A stretch of DNA of 64,000 bases. Origin: AC-32 sp963719275 (lineage in GTDB: Bacteria; Actinomycetota; Thermoleophilia; Gaiellales; Gaiellaceae). The position numbers and the translations under genes were made by a program. The DNA is taken from NCBI GenBank assembly GCA_963719275.1, contig CAVRBT010000010.1, positions 124,001-188,000 on the forward strand. Reading direction: 5' to 3'. Below the pieces are notes generated by a model that had not been told where the DNA came from, searched no databases, and saw only the letters and a program-made list of their open reading frames with translations. Below are positions 24,208 through 32,417 of the stretch, piece by piece (positions within the stretch are counted from its first letter, which is position 1; every line of letters starts with the position of its first letter).

Positions 24208-26906
24208 AGGCTTTGGTCGAGTTCACGCTCGACGGCAAGCGCGTGAGCGCGCCCGCAGGCGAGCTGCTCCTCCACGCCGCTGCGCGCCACGAGGTCTTCA
24301 TCCCGACCCTCTGCCACGACGACAAGCTCGAGCCGTACGGCGGCTGCCGGGCTTGCGTCGTGGACGTCGAGGGCGCACCGAGGCCGATGCCCGCCTGCGC
24401 GACACGCGTCTCGGAGGGAATGGTCGTCTCCACGAACGGGAACCTCCCGCAGCTGAGAAGGACGCTGACGGAGATGCTGCTCGCCGAGCACCTGAACACG
24501 AGCCCCGGCGGGCGGCCGAACGAGCTCCAAGATCTCGCCGCAGAGCTGGGAGCCGAGGCGCCGTTCATCCTCCCGGACGCGAAGCGCGAGGCCTACGAGG
24601 ACCGCAACCGCCTCATGGGCTACGACCCGGACGCCTGCATCCTCTGCAATCGCTGCGTGCGCTACACGCAGGAGGTGATGCAGTGCTCTGCGCTGTCGCT
24701 CGAGGGGCGCGGGCCGACCGCACGCATCGTCCCGACGCACGGCCATTCGTGGCTCGACACCGAGTGCGAGCTCTGTGGCGGCTGCCTCTCGACGTGCCCG
24801 ACCGGCGCAATCTACGAGAAGTTCCTCGAGGGGTCACCCGAGGGCCACGAAGCCGGGCTAGAGAAAATCAAGTCGACGTGCACGTTCTGCGGGGTCGGCT
24901 GCCAGATCGACATCAACGTCGACCCGGAGACGCAACGGATCGTGAAGATCACCTCCGACCCGAGCTACGTCTCGAACGAAGGCGACCTCTGCGTGAAGGG
25001 CCGCTTCGCCTTCAACTTCGTCCACCACCCCGACCGCCTTACCGAGCCGCTCGTCCGCGGCGAGGACGGGGAACTGCACCCCGCGACCTGGGAGCACGCG
25101 CTTCAGGCTGCGGCGAAGGGCCTGAAGGAGGTGAAGGAGCGGCACGGCCCGCAGACGATCGGCGTCCTCGCCTCGGCGCGCCTGACGATGGAGGAGAACT
25201 TCCTCATCCAGAAGCTGGCACGCACGGCGCTGCAGACCCACTCGGTCCACTCCTGCGAGGCAACCTGACACGCTCCGACTCTTTACGGCCTGGTCAGGTC
25301 GTTGGGCAGAGGAGCAACCACCAACTCGATCCCGGAGATCGAGAGCGACCGCTTCCTGCTCGTGATCGGGTCGAACACGACCGAGGCCCACCCGGTGTTG
25401 GCACTTCGGATGAAGAAGGCCGTCCGCAACGGGGCAACGCTCATCGTTGCCGACCCGCGCAAGATCTGGCTCACCAAGATCGCGAAGCGGCACCTGCAGC
25501 TGCGGCCCGGGACCGATGTCTGGCTGCTGAACGCGCTGATGCACGTGATCCTCGAGGAGGGCCTGCAGGACGAGGACTACATCCGCGAGCACACCGAGGG
25601 CTTCGACACGGTCGCCGAGGTGGTCTCGCGCTATACGCCGGAGGACGCCGAGCGTGTGACCGGCGTCCGGGCCGAGGACATCCGCGCCACCGCCCGCGAG
25701 TACGCGGGCGAGCGGCACGCGGCGATCTTCTACACGCTTGGAATCACCGAGCACGCCTCGGCGATCGACAACGTCTGGTCACTCTCGAACCTCGTACTGA
25801 TGACCGGCCACCTCGGCTACGAGTCGACCGGGCTGAACGCGCTGCGCGGCCAGAACAACGTCCAGGGACTGAACGACGCGGGTGCGAACCCAGGCTACTT
25901 GCCGGGCTACCAGCCCGAGGAGGATCCCGAGGTCAGGCGCAAGTTTTCCGAGGCCTGGGGAGTCGAGCTGCCCAAGACACACGGCTACCGCCTCGACCAG
26001 ATGATGTCCGGGCTGCACGACGACCGCATCAAGGCCCTCTACCTGATCGGCGAAAACCCGGCGCAGACCGAGCCGAATGCGCGGCACGTCGAGGAAGGCC
26101 TCGCGCACCTCGAGTTCATGGTGGCCCAGGACCTGTTCCTGAACGACACGTCGAGCCGCTTTGCCGACGTCGTCTTCCCCGCGTCCAGCTTCGCCGAAAA
26201 GGACGGCACCTTCACCAACACCGAGCGTCGCGTGAACCGCGTCCGCCGGGCGGTCCCGTGCCCGGGCGAGGCGCGCGAGGACTGGCGAATCGTGATCGAC
26301 CTCGCCCGCGAGCTAGGTGCCCAGTGGCCCGAGTACGGATCGGTCGAGGACGTCTGGAACGAGTTCGCCGACCTGGCGCCGCTCTGGTCGGGGATCCGCT
26401 ACGACCGGATCGAAGAGGTCGGCCTGCAGTGGCCGTGCGTCGACCGGGACGACCCTGGCTCGATGTACCTCCACTCGCCACATCCGGCGCGGCCGAACGG
26501 GAAGGGCAGGTTCTTCCCGGTCGAGTACCAGCCGCCGATCGAGCAGCCCGACTCGGAGTACCCGTTCGTGCTCTCGACCGGGCGCACGCTCTACCACTAC
26601 AACTCCGCCACGATGACGATGCGCGAGCCGGGCATGACCGACAAGCAGGAGGAGCCGTTCGTCGAAGTCAACGCCGAGGACGCGCAGGCGCTCGGGATCG
26701 CGGACGGCGACCCGGTGCGGCTCGTCTCCCGCCGCGGCGAGCTCGAGGCGCGGGCGTCGGTCGGCGAGCGCGTTCACCCGGGCCTCGTGTGGATGGCCCT
26801 CCACTTCGCCCAGGCCAAGGTGAACTGGCTCACGCACGACGTGGGCGACCCGCTGATCGGCACTCCGGAGTACAAGGTGTCCGCCGTTCGCGTGGAGCCC
26901 GTGTGA
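24204..26906 (+). CDS. fdhA: Formate dehydrogenase catalytic subunit, selenocysteine-containing (UGA at 25266-25268)
   Basis: 900 residues if TGA 25266-25268 is read as selenocysteine 355. The N terminus has a 2Fe-2S ferredoxin domain (CHDDKLEPYGGCRACVVDVE) and two 4Fe-4S clusters (CILCNRCVRY; CELCGGCLSTCP), then the molybdopterin domain with its own cluster (CTFCGVGCQ). Around the stop the frame reads SCEAT-U-HAPTLYGLVRSLG, matching the V-U-HGPSVAGL site of E. coli FdhF. The same frame continues uninterrupted through the Mo/W-bis-MGD oxidoreductase fold to 26906. GTG start overlaps the diaphorase stop. Selenoprotein machinery is not in the window. Confidence 0.9.
25269..25315 (+). promoter_or_regulatory. 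Bacterial SECIS element in fdhA
   Basis: Immediately after the UGA an RNA hairpin can form. The outer stem is GCTCC 25272-25276 with GGAGC 25311-25315. The apical stem CGGCCT (25286-25291) pairs with AGGTCG (25296-25301), including one G-U. The loop is GGTC (25292-25295). The loop starts 24 nt from the UGA, within the 16-37 nt window of bacterial SECIS elements, and opens with G as required. SelB would bind here to insert selenocysteine. Confidence 0.75.
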
Positions 26907-27607
26907 TCGGCGAGCCTCGGATCGACGTCGACGAGTGCGAGTCGACCCAGCTGCTGCTGAGCCCCGACGACCCGGAAGGCGCAGTAGCCGTCGCCGACCA
27001 CCAGACGGAAGGTCGCGGCAGGCTCGGGCGCTCATGGGTCGCCCCTCCCGGTACTGCAATCAGCGTCTCGGTGCTGTTGCGGCCGCCGCAGGACCGCACG
27101 ATCGCCCAGGTATCCCTGCTCGGTGGGCTCGCGGCCGCGGAGGCGGTGGAAGAGGAGCTCGGGTTCTGGCGCTCGTCCCAGATCAAGTGGCCGAACGACG
27201 TCATGGTCAACCGCCGCAAGGTGGCCGGGATACTGGCTGAGGCCCGCGACGGCGCCGTGGTGCTTGGGATCGGCGTCAACGTCAACCAGACTCGGGCCGA
27301 GCTGCCACAAGACGCGCGACAACCGGTCGGCTCGCTCCGCACAATCGACGGCCGCCAGCACGATCGGGCGGCGCTACTGACCGACCTGCTGGCGCGCCTC
27401 GATCGGTTCTACGGGGCATGGCGGGAGGGTGGGCTCGACGCCGTCTTCCACGACCTGGGCTCGCGTGACTTCCTGCGCGGCCGGCGAGTCTCGGTCGACG
27501 GCGCCACCGGTACCGCGATTGGGATCACCCGGTCAGGAGCGCTCGAGGTCGAGTTCGATGGAGAGCGTCGCCTGATCGAGACGGGCGAGATCACGTACGA
27601 GCGCTGA
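26903..27607 (+). CDS. birA: Biotin-protein ligase (BirA catalytic type, no DNA-binding domain)
   Basis: 234 residues; GTG 26903 overlaps the fdhA stop by four bases. The biotinyl-AMP loop is visible (QTEGRGRLGRSWVAPPG), followed by KWPNDVMVNRRKVAGILAEA and GIGVNVNQ, and a C-terminal SH3-like domain (GRRVSVDGATGTAIGIT). The N-terminal helix-turn-helix of regulatory BirA is absent, so it only attaches biotin to carboxylase carrier domains. Its coupling to formate dehydrogenase is unexpected, as no biotin enzyme is in this window. Confidence 0.9.
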   Translation: MIGEPRIDVDECESTQLLLSPDDPEGAVAVADHQTEGRGRLGRSWVAPPGTAISVSVLLRPPQDRTIAQVSLLGGLAAAEAVEEELGFWRSSQIKWPNDVMVNRRKVAGILAEARDGAVVLGIGVNVNQTRAELPQDARQPVGSLRTIDGRQHDRAALLTDLLARLDRFYGAWREGGLDAVFHDLGSRDFLRGRRVSVDGATGTAIGITRSGALEVEFDGERRLIETGEITYER

Positions 27608-27648
27608 AGTACCAGGCCCTTGGTCTCGGCGGGACGGGGCGAGAGGGT

Positions 27649-28344
27649 CTACCCGAGCAGGCGGGGCTCGATCGGCTCCTCGCCCTCGGCAGTGACGCGG
27701 TAGGCGCGCGAGCCTTCGCGCGCGCTGGCGACCTCTGCCAGCTCGGTGCCGTCGAAGCGCAACGCGACGCAGTCGTCGGCGGCCAGGCCGGGCGGGTAGC
27801 CCTCGCCGACGAGCCGCTGGTAGACCGGCCGCCGCTCGGCCTCGCCGTCGTAGTGCGGGCACGCGCTGCCGGTGAGAAAGCCGAGGCCGTCGCGCATCCC
27901 CTCGAGCTGCGGCCCGAACGAGTCGGTGACGCCCGCCTCGAACCAGCAGATCATCCCCGCGCTCCAGCCCGTCAGCACGACGCCCGCCTCCCAGGCCTCG
28001 CGCAGGATTGCGTCGAAGCCGTGCACCCGCCAGATCGCGAGCGCGTTCGCCGTGTTCCCGCCGGAGACGTAGATCACGTCCTGGTCGAGGACGAGCTCGC
28101 GCAGGTCGCTCGGAGGCCAGGGGAAGAACGACACGTGAGAGACGTCGGCACGGTCGCCGAGCTGCTGGTAGATCCACAGCGTCTGCTCCGCCCCCTCGGC
28201 GGCCGCGGTCGGCACGAACAGCACCTGCGGCCGCGCGCGGCGCGCGAACGAGAGGAAGTAGTCCTCGAGCCGGCGGCGCTCCTTGTCCTCCCACGAGAGC
28301 CCGCCCATCGCGACGATCGTCCCCTTTCGTTCAGTGTCAGACAC
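27649..28344 (-). CDS. pepE: Peptidase E-like dipeptidase (family S51)
   Basis: 231 residues. The nucleophile Ser is in VLTGWSAGMICWFE. The glycine-rich IYVSGGNTANALAIW and SFGPQLEGMRDGLGFL ... SACPHYDGE blocks are those of aspartyl dipeptidase-like proteins of family S51. The GTG start at 28344 falls inside a palindrome (GTGTCTGACAC on this strand), so either the start overlaps an operator or translation begins slightly downstream. Divergent from the LysE gene. Confidence 0.85.
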   Translation of the reverse strand: MSDTERKGTIVAMGGLSWEDKERRRLEDYFLSFARRARPQVLFVPTAAAEGAEQTLWIYQQLGDRADVSHVSFFPWPPSDLRELVLDQDVIYVSGGNTANALAIWRVHGFDAILREAWEAGVVLTGWSAGMICWFEAGVTDSFGPQLEGMRDGLGFLTGSACPHYDGEAERRPVYQRLVGEGYPPGLAADDCVALRFDGTELAEVASAREGSRAYRVTAEGEEPIEPRLLG

Positions 28345-28354
28345 GGAAACGAAA
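28325..28354. repeat. Nested palindrome, copy 1 of GTGTCAGACAC
   Basis: GTGTCAGACAC (28334-28344) is a perfect odd palindrome set inside a second inverted repeat, CTTTCGTT with AACGAAAG. It overlaps the peptidase E start codon. A second GTGTCAGACAC lies 75 bp away. Confidence 0.6.
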
Positions 28355-28408
28355 GTGTGCCGGGCTGTCCACAGCTACGCGGCGGCAACGGATGGCGCCA
28401 GGGGCGCT

Positions 28409-28419
28409 GTGTCAGACAC
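28409..28419. repeat. Palindrome copy 2 of GTGTCAGACAC
   Basis: Same 11-mer as at 28334, followed in both cases by a CGG or CGG-like base run and an AAGTGTG. It sits between the divergent peptidase E and LysE genes and could be an operator or an interspersed palindromic repeat. Confidence 0.6.
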
Positions 28420-28455
28420 GGTGACTGAAGTGTGACGCGCGGTATCGTCGCCGGC

Positions 28456-29094
28456 ATGCCCGATCCGTCCCGACTCGCGCTCTTCGTCGGAGCGGCGCTG
28501 CTGCTGCTCGTCGTGCCGGGGCCCTCGGTGCTCTACATCGTCACGCAGAGCGTCTCGCACGGCCGCCGCGCCGGGATTGCCTCGGTCGCCGGGATCACGA
28601 CCGGGACGCTCGTCCACATCGCCGCGGCCACCGTCGGCCTGTCCGCGCTGCTCGCCTCCTCGGCCGTCGCCTTCGACGTGGTCAAGTACCTCGGCGCGGC
28701 GTACCTGATCGTGATCGGGCTGCGCCGTCTCGCCGGCCTCGAGCGGGCGCAGGAGGAGCGGGCCCGCGCCACCCGTAGCCTCGGCCGCCTCTACCGCCAG
28801 GGCATCGTCGTGAACACGCTGAACCCGAAGACCGCGCTCTTCTTCCTCGCCTTCCTGCCGCAGTTCGTCGACCCGAGCCGCGGCGTCGCCTGGGTGCAAG
28901 TCCTCCTCCTGGGGTTGCTCTTCGCGACGCTCGGGTTCCTCAGCGACGGCGCCTGGGCGATGGTCGCCGGAACCCTCGGCGACCGCCTGCGCCGCAGCCG
29001 CCACTTTCCAGCTGTGCAGCGCTACGTCTCCGGCTCCGTGTTCGTCGGCCTCGGCGCGGTCGCCGCCCTCAGCGCGCCGGTGAAGCAGCGCTAA
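28456..29094 (+). CDS. LysE/RhtB family amino-acid exporter
   Basis: 212 residues from ATG 28456, preferred over a GTG at 28432 because MPDPSRLALFVGAALLLLVV is a typical family start. Six membrane helices are predicted. The conserved VVPGPSVLYIVTQSVSHGRR and the central NTLNPKTALFFLAFLPQFVD motif identify the family. Transported solute unknown. It converges with the cytochrome b gene with a 4-bp overlap of stops. Confidence 0.9.
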   Translation: MPDPSRLALFVGAALLLLVVPGPSVLYIVTQSVSHGRRAGIASVAGITTGTLVHIAAATVGLSALLASSAVAFDVVKYLGAAYLIVIGLRRLAGLERAQEERARATRSLGRLYRQGIVVNTLNPKTALFFLAFLPQFVDPSRGVAWVQVLLLGLLFATLGFLSDGAWAMVAGTLGDRLRRSRHFPAVQRYVSGSVFVGLGAVAALSAPVKQR

Positions 29095-30476
29095 CGCTTC
29101 TCCCGCGAGAGGGTGGTCTCGAAGCCCCCGGCCGGTGTCCGCCTCACATACCCGCCGCCAGGCCCGCGCAGCGGGTGCGCCTCGGAGCGGAGCAGCTCCT
29201 CGCAGAGGCGCTTCGCGATCCACCCCGCCACGAGCGGCAGCACGAAGACGAGCGCCTGGTAGACGTGGACCTGCGACGCGTAGCCGATGTGCATCGCGAC
29301 GAAGACGCGGTCTGACGAGCCGGCGAAGAAGACCATCCCGACCCAGGTGAAGAAGGCCACGCCCACGCCGGTGCGCCACGGCTTGTCGCGCGGCCGGTCG
29401 AGCAGGTTGTGCCAGGCGTAGTCGCGGGTGATGTGGCGCTCGAGCGACGGCCAGAGGAAGAGGAACGCGAACACGACCAGCGGGAAGAGCGCGCCGCCCC
29501 AGAACGCGTTCGGCAGGAGCGTGTAGTCGCCGACGACCGGCTCCCAGGGCGGCATCAGCCGCAGCGCGCCTATCAACCAGCCGAGGTACCAGTCCGGCTG
29601 CGCGCCGTTCGTCGAGAGGTCCGTGTGGAACGGCCCCCACTGCCAGATCGGGTTGATCTGGACGAGGCCGCCGAGCAGGAAGAGCACCGCCGTCACGGCC
29701 AACGCAAGACCGGTGCTGCGGAAGGCGTACCCCGGCCAGAGCGGCGTGCCGACCACGTTCTCCTCCCGCGCGCGCGGGCCCCGGAACTGCGAGTGGTGCG
29801 TTGTCACGATCGCGAGCAGGTGGATGGTGAGCAGCACCGCGATCGCGACCGGCACCAGCAGCACGTGCGCGATGTAGAGCCGCGAGAAGAACTCCGTCGT
29901 GCCCGGGAACGGCCCGTGCCAGATCAGCAGCGCGAGGTTCGCGCCGACGAATGGGATGGACATCACGACGGAGTACGCGATCGCCAGGCCCATCCCGGAA
30001 AGCAGGTCGTCGCCGAGCGAGTACCCGGCGAAACCCTCGAACATCGCCAGCATGAGCATCAGCACGCCCGCGTAGTAGGTGAGCTCGCGCGGCTTACGGA
30101 ACGCGCCCGTAAAGAAGACGCGCAGCACGTGGAGCACGATCGCGACGAGAAAGACGTCGGCCGCCCAGTGGTGCGTCTGCCGGATCAGCAGCCCGGCCTT
30201 GTAGCGGAACGAGATGTCGAGCACCGAGCGGTAAGCTTCGGACACGACCTGCCCCCGCAGCGGCTCGTACTCGCCGCGGTAGACCGTGTGCTGGAGGCTC
30301 GGGTCGAAGAAAAAGGTCAGGTAGATCCCGGTGGCGACGAGGACGACGAAGCAGTAGAGCGCGACCTCGCCGAGCAGGAACGACCAGTGGTCGGGGAAGA
30401 CGTAGCGCAGCAGCCTCTTGACCAGCGGCGCCTGCCCGGTACGCGTGTCGAGGTAGCGGACGAGCCGGTAGATCAC
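29091..30476 (-). CDS. qcrB: Cytochrome b subunit of bcc-type quinol oxidase complex
   Basis: 461 residues; GTG start overlapping the Rieske stop. Eight or so membrane helices. The haem-ligand histidine pairs appear in IRQTHHWAADVFLVAIVLH and in HVLLVPVAIAVLLTIHLL. The quinol-site PEWY motif is present in its actinobacterial form PDWY (AQPDWYLGWLIGALRL). It oxidises quinol and passes electrons to the Rieske cluster and dihaem cytochrome. Last gene of an eight-gene minus-strand operon. Confidence 0.93.
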   Translation of the reverse strand: MIYRLVRYLDTRTGQAPLVKRLLRYVFPDHWSFLLGEVALYCFVVLVATGIYLTFFFDPSLQHTVYRGEYEPLRGQVVSEAYRSVLDISFRYKAGLLIRQTHHWAADVFLVAIVLHVLRVFFTGAFRKPRELTYYAGVLMLMLAMFEGFAGYSLGDDLLSGMGLAIAYSVVMSIPFVGANLALLIWHGPFPGTTEFFSRLYIAHVLLVPVAIAVLLTIHLLAIVTTHHSQFRGPRAREENVVGTPLWPGYAFRSTGLALAVTAVLFLLGGLVQINPIWQWGPFHTDLSTNGAQPDWYLGWLIGALRLMPPWEPVVGDYTLLPNAFWGGALFPLVVFAFLFLWPSLERHITRDYAWHNLLDRPRDKPWRTGVGVAFFTWVGMVFFAGSSDRVFVAMHIGYASQVHVYQALVFVLPLVAGWIAKRLCEELLRSEAHPLRGPGGGYVRRTPAGGFETTLSREKR

Positions 30477-31378
30477 GCGTCCCGCACCCCCCACCACGAG
30501 GGGCCGACCGGCCCGGACATGCGGCCGGCGGCGCGCAACTCGCCGTTCCCGTCGACCGCGACCGGCAGCTGCGGCAGCGGCCGCCCGGCGGGGCCGAAGA
30601 TCACCTCGCCCCCGCGCGCCGGGTCGAAGGTCGAGTAGTGGCACGGGCAGACGAGCGCCGGCCCCGGCACCTTCGCCGGGAAGAGCGGGTAGCGGAACAT
30701 CGAAACGGCGCAGCCCGCGTGCGTGCAGATCTTCGAGAAGGCGAGGATCCCGCGCGGCGCCCACGAGGCCCGCGGCGGCGGCAGGTGCAAGTCGTCCTCG
30801 TGCAACCGGACGACGATCAGCGACGCGTCGAGCCGGTCGCGGTCGACGCCTTCGGCAAACGCGGGCACCATCGCGCCGACGGCGATGTCCTCGGCGCGGA
30901 GCGGCTTGCCCGCGTCGTCGACGAGCCGGCGGCCGCGGCTCCACGCCATCCGCCGCAGCTGCTCGACGTCCAGGAACGGCCCGCACGAGGCGAGCGGGAC
31001 GACCATCGCGCCGACCACCGTCAGCCCGGCGACCCCGGTGGCGGCCTTCAGGAACCCGCGGCGCGTGATTCCCTCGCCGCTCTCCTGGAAGTAGACGGCG
31101 ACGTCGAGGTCTTCGCGGTCGTGGTCGAGCGAGCGCCGCTCCTCTTCCTTCTGCTCCTGCGGCACGAGCGCCTTGCCGGTCAGGATCGAGGCGGCGGCCA
31201 GCAATGCGAACGCGCTGCCCAACAGCAGCCCGAGCCACTGCGTGTCGGCGCCGAGCGCGTAGACCGCGATGAAGCCGACCGCGGCCGCGGCCGCGAGCAG
31301 CAGCGCCCAGAGCACCGTGAGCTCGGCCCACCGCGGCGCGCGGTGCCGGGGGAGCAGCCTAGGGGCGCCGCGGATCAC
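30473..31378 (-). CDS. qcrA: Rieske iron-sulfur subunit of bcc complex
   Basis: 301 residues; GTG 31378 overlaps the cytochrome c stop. Two N-terminal helices (about 15-65) and then a twin-arginine-type segment (GITRRGFLKAATGVAGLTVV) give the three-helix plan of actinobacterial QcrA. The 2Fe-2S ligands are in CTHAGCAVSM and CPCHYSTFD. The loop between them is slightly extended (FRYPLFPAKVPGPALV). Confidence 0.93.
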   Translation of the reverse strand: MIRGAPRLLPRHRAPRWAELTVLWALLLAAAAAVGFIAVYALGADTQWLGLLLGSAFALLAAASILTGKALVPQEQKEEERRSLDHDREDLDVAVYFQESGEGITRRGFLKAATGVAGLTVVGAMVVPLASCGPFLDVEQLRRMAWSRGRRLVDDAGKPLRAEDIAVGAMVPAFAEGVDRDRLDASLIVVRLHEDDLHLPPPRASWAPRGILAFSKICTHAGCAVSMFRYPLFPAKVPGPALVCPCHYSTFDPARGGEVIFGPAGRPLPQLPVAVDGNGELRAAGRMSGPVGPSWWGVRDA

Positions 31379-32073
31379 CGCTTCATCCGCTCCCCGATCA
31401 CGCGCGCCACCATCAGCAGCGCGCCGCCCGCGAGCAGCCAGGCGACCATGCCCTCGGGAATCGGGCCGACGTGGCCGAGGCCCCAGCCGCCGCGGTCGTC
31501 CGGGTGCTTGACGACCGTCTGGACGTAGCGCGCGATCGAGTCCAGCGTGCGCGCGTCGATCTGGCGCTCGTCGAAGGCCGGCATCAGGTACGGCCCGATG
31601 CGCACCGCCTCGGCCAGCTGGGTCGGCGCCGCTTTGGTGAGCGGCGGCACGGCGGCGCCGGTCACCACCCCGCCCTGGCCGACGATCTGGTGGCAGCCGG
31701 CGCAGTACGTTGCGAACGCGTGCTGGCCTTCGGAGAGGTCGCCGCGGTCGGGGTGCACCTCCGGAATCCCGGGGCCGCCCAGCGAGCCGATGTATCGCAC
31801 CAGCGCCTGGATCTCGCCCGGCGGGTAGGCCGGCGGCCCGCGCAACGGCTGTTCGCCGGTCGGGACGTCGAGCGGCATCCGGCCGGTCGAGAGGTAGAAG
31901 TCCGCCGCCCGGGCGCCGACGCCGTGCAGATCCGGCGCCACTCCCGGGACACCGCGCGCGTCGAGCCCGTGGCACGAGGAGCAGCCGTCAAGGAACAGCT
32001 GCCGCCCGCTCGGCTCGGCGGCCGCCGACGCGGGCAGCGCTAGCAGGAGCACGATCAGCGCGAGCTTTCTCAC
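31375..32073 (-). CDS. qcrC: Dihaem cytochrome c subunit of bcc complex
   Basis: 232 residues from GTG 32073, overlapping the preceding stop. A signal peptide or uncleaved anchor (VRKLALIVLLLALPASAAA) is followed by two cytochrome c domains with CSSCH and CAGCH, distal Met candidates in GRMPLDVP and YLMPAFDE, and a C-terminal membrane helix (MVAWLLAGGALLMVARVIG). Two haems on one membrane-bound subunit allow direct transfer to the aa3 oxidase, replacing a soluble cytochrome c. Confidence 0.92.
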   Translation of the reverse strand: MRKLALIVLLLALPASAAAEPSGRQLFLDGCSSCHGLDARGVPGVAPDLHGVGARAADFYLSTGRMPLDVPTGEQPLRGPPAYPPGEIQALVRYIGSLGGPGIPEVHPDRGDLSEGQHAFATYCAGCHQIVGQGGVVTGAAVPPLTKAAPTQLAEAVRIGPYLMPAFDERQIDARTLDSIARYVQTVVKHPDDRGGWGLGHVGPIPEGMVAWLLAGGALLMVARVIGERMKR

Positions 32074-32417
32074 CCGCGGGAGCGCTCCACTCGCAGCTCG
32101 TTGACGACGCCGCCGAGCCCGACCACGAGCAGGCCGAGCCCCGGCAGCCAGAGCCACGGCCCGAATGGCACGCCGACGACCGTGACGGCCAGCCCGGCCG
32201 CGACGGCGACGGTCGCATAGCTCGAGTCTGGTACGTACTCGGCCTCCCGGAGGGGTGGCCGCCAGAGGTAGTAGACGGCGAGGAGCGCCGTCGCGACCGC
32301 CGCGCCGCCGAGCAGCCCCCAGTAGTACGGGTTGGTCGAGAAGACGAACTGGATCGAGGTGAAGACGCCGAGCATCGCCGCCCAGACGAGCAGCGGCGTC
32401 CAGCGGCGGTTCATCAT
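32070..32417 (-). CDS. Cytochrome c oxidase small subunit (subunit IV-like)
   Basis: 115 residues with four membrane helices, starting at ATG 32417 (MMNRRWTPLLVWAAM) which overlaps the subunit I stop. Helical layout and place directly after subunit I match the actinobacterial CtaF-type subunit IV. No catalytic residues are expected. No subunit III gene is present in the operon. Confidence 0.7.
   Translation of the reverse strand: MMNRRWTPLLVWAAMLGVFTSIQFVFSTNPYYWGLLGGAAVATALLAVYYLWRPPLREAEYVPDSSYATVAVAAGLAVTVVGVPFGPWLWLPGLGLLVVGLGGVVNELRVERSRG

Noticed and set aside
25266..25268. fdhA as a pseudogene or as two genes split by a stop
   Set aside because: The frame is preserved on both sides, the stop is TGA at the exact Sec position, and a SECIS-type hairpin follows.
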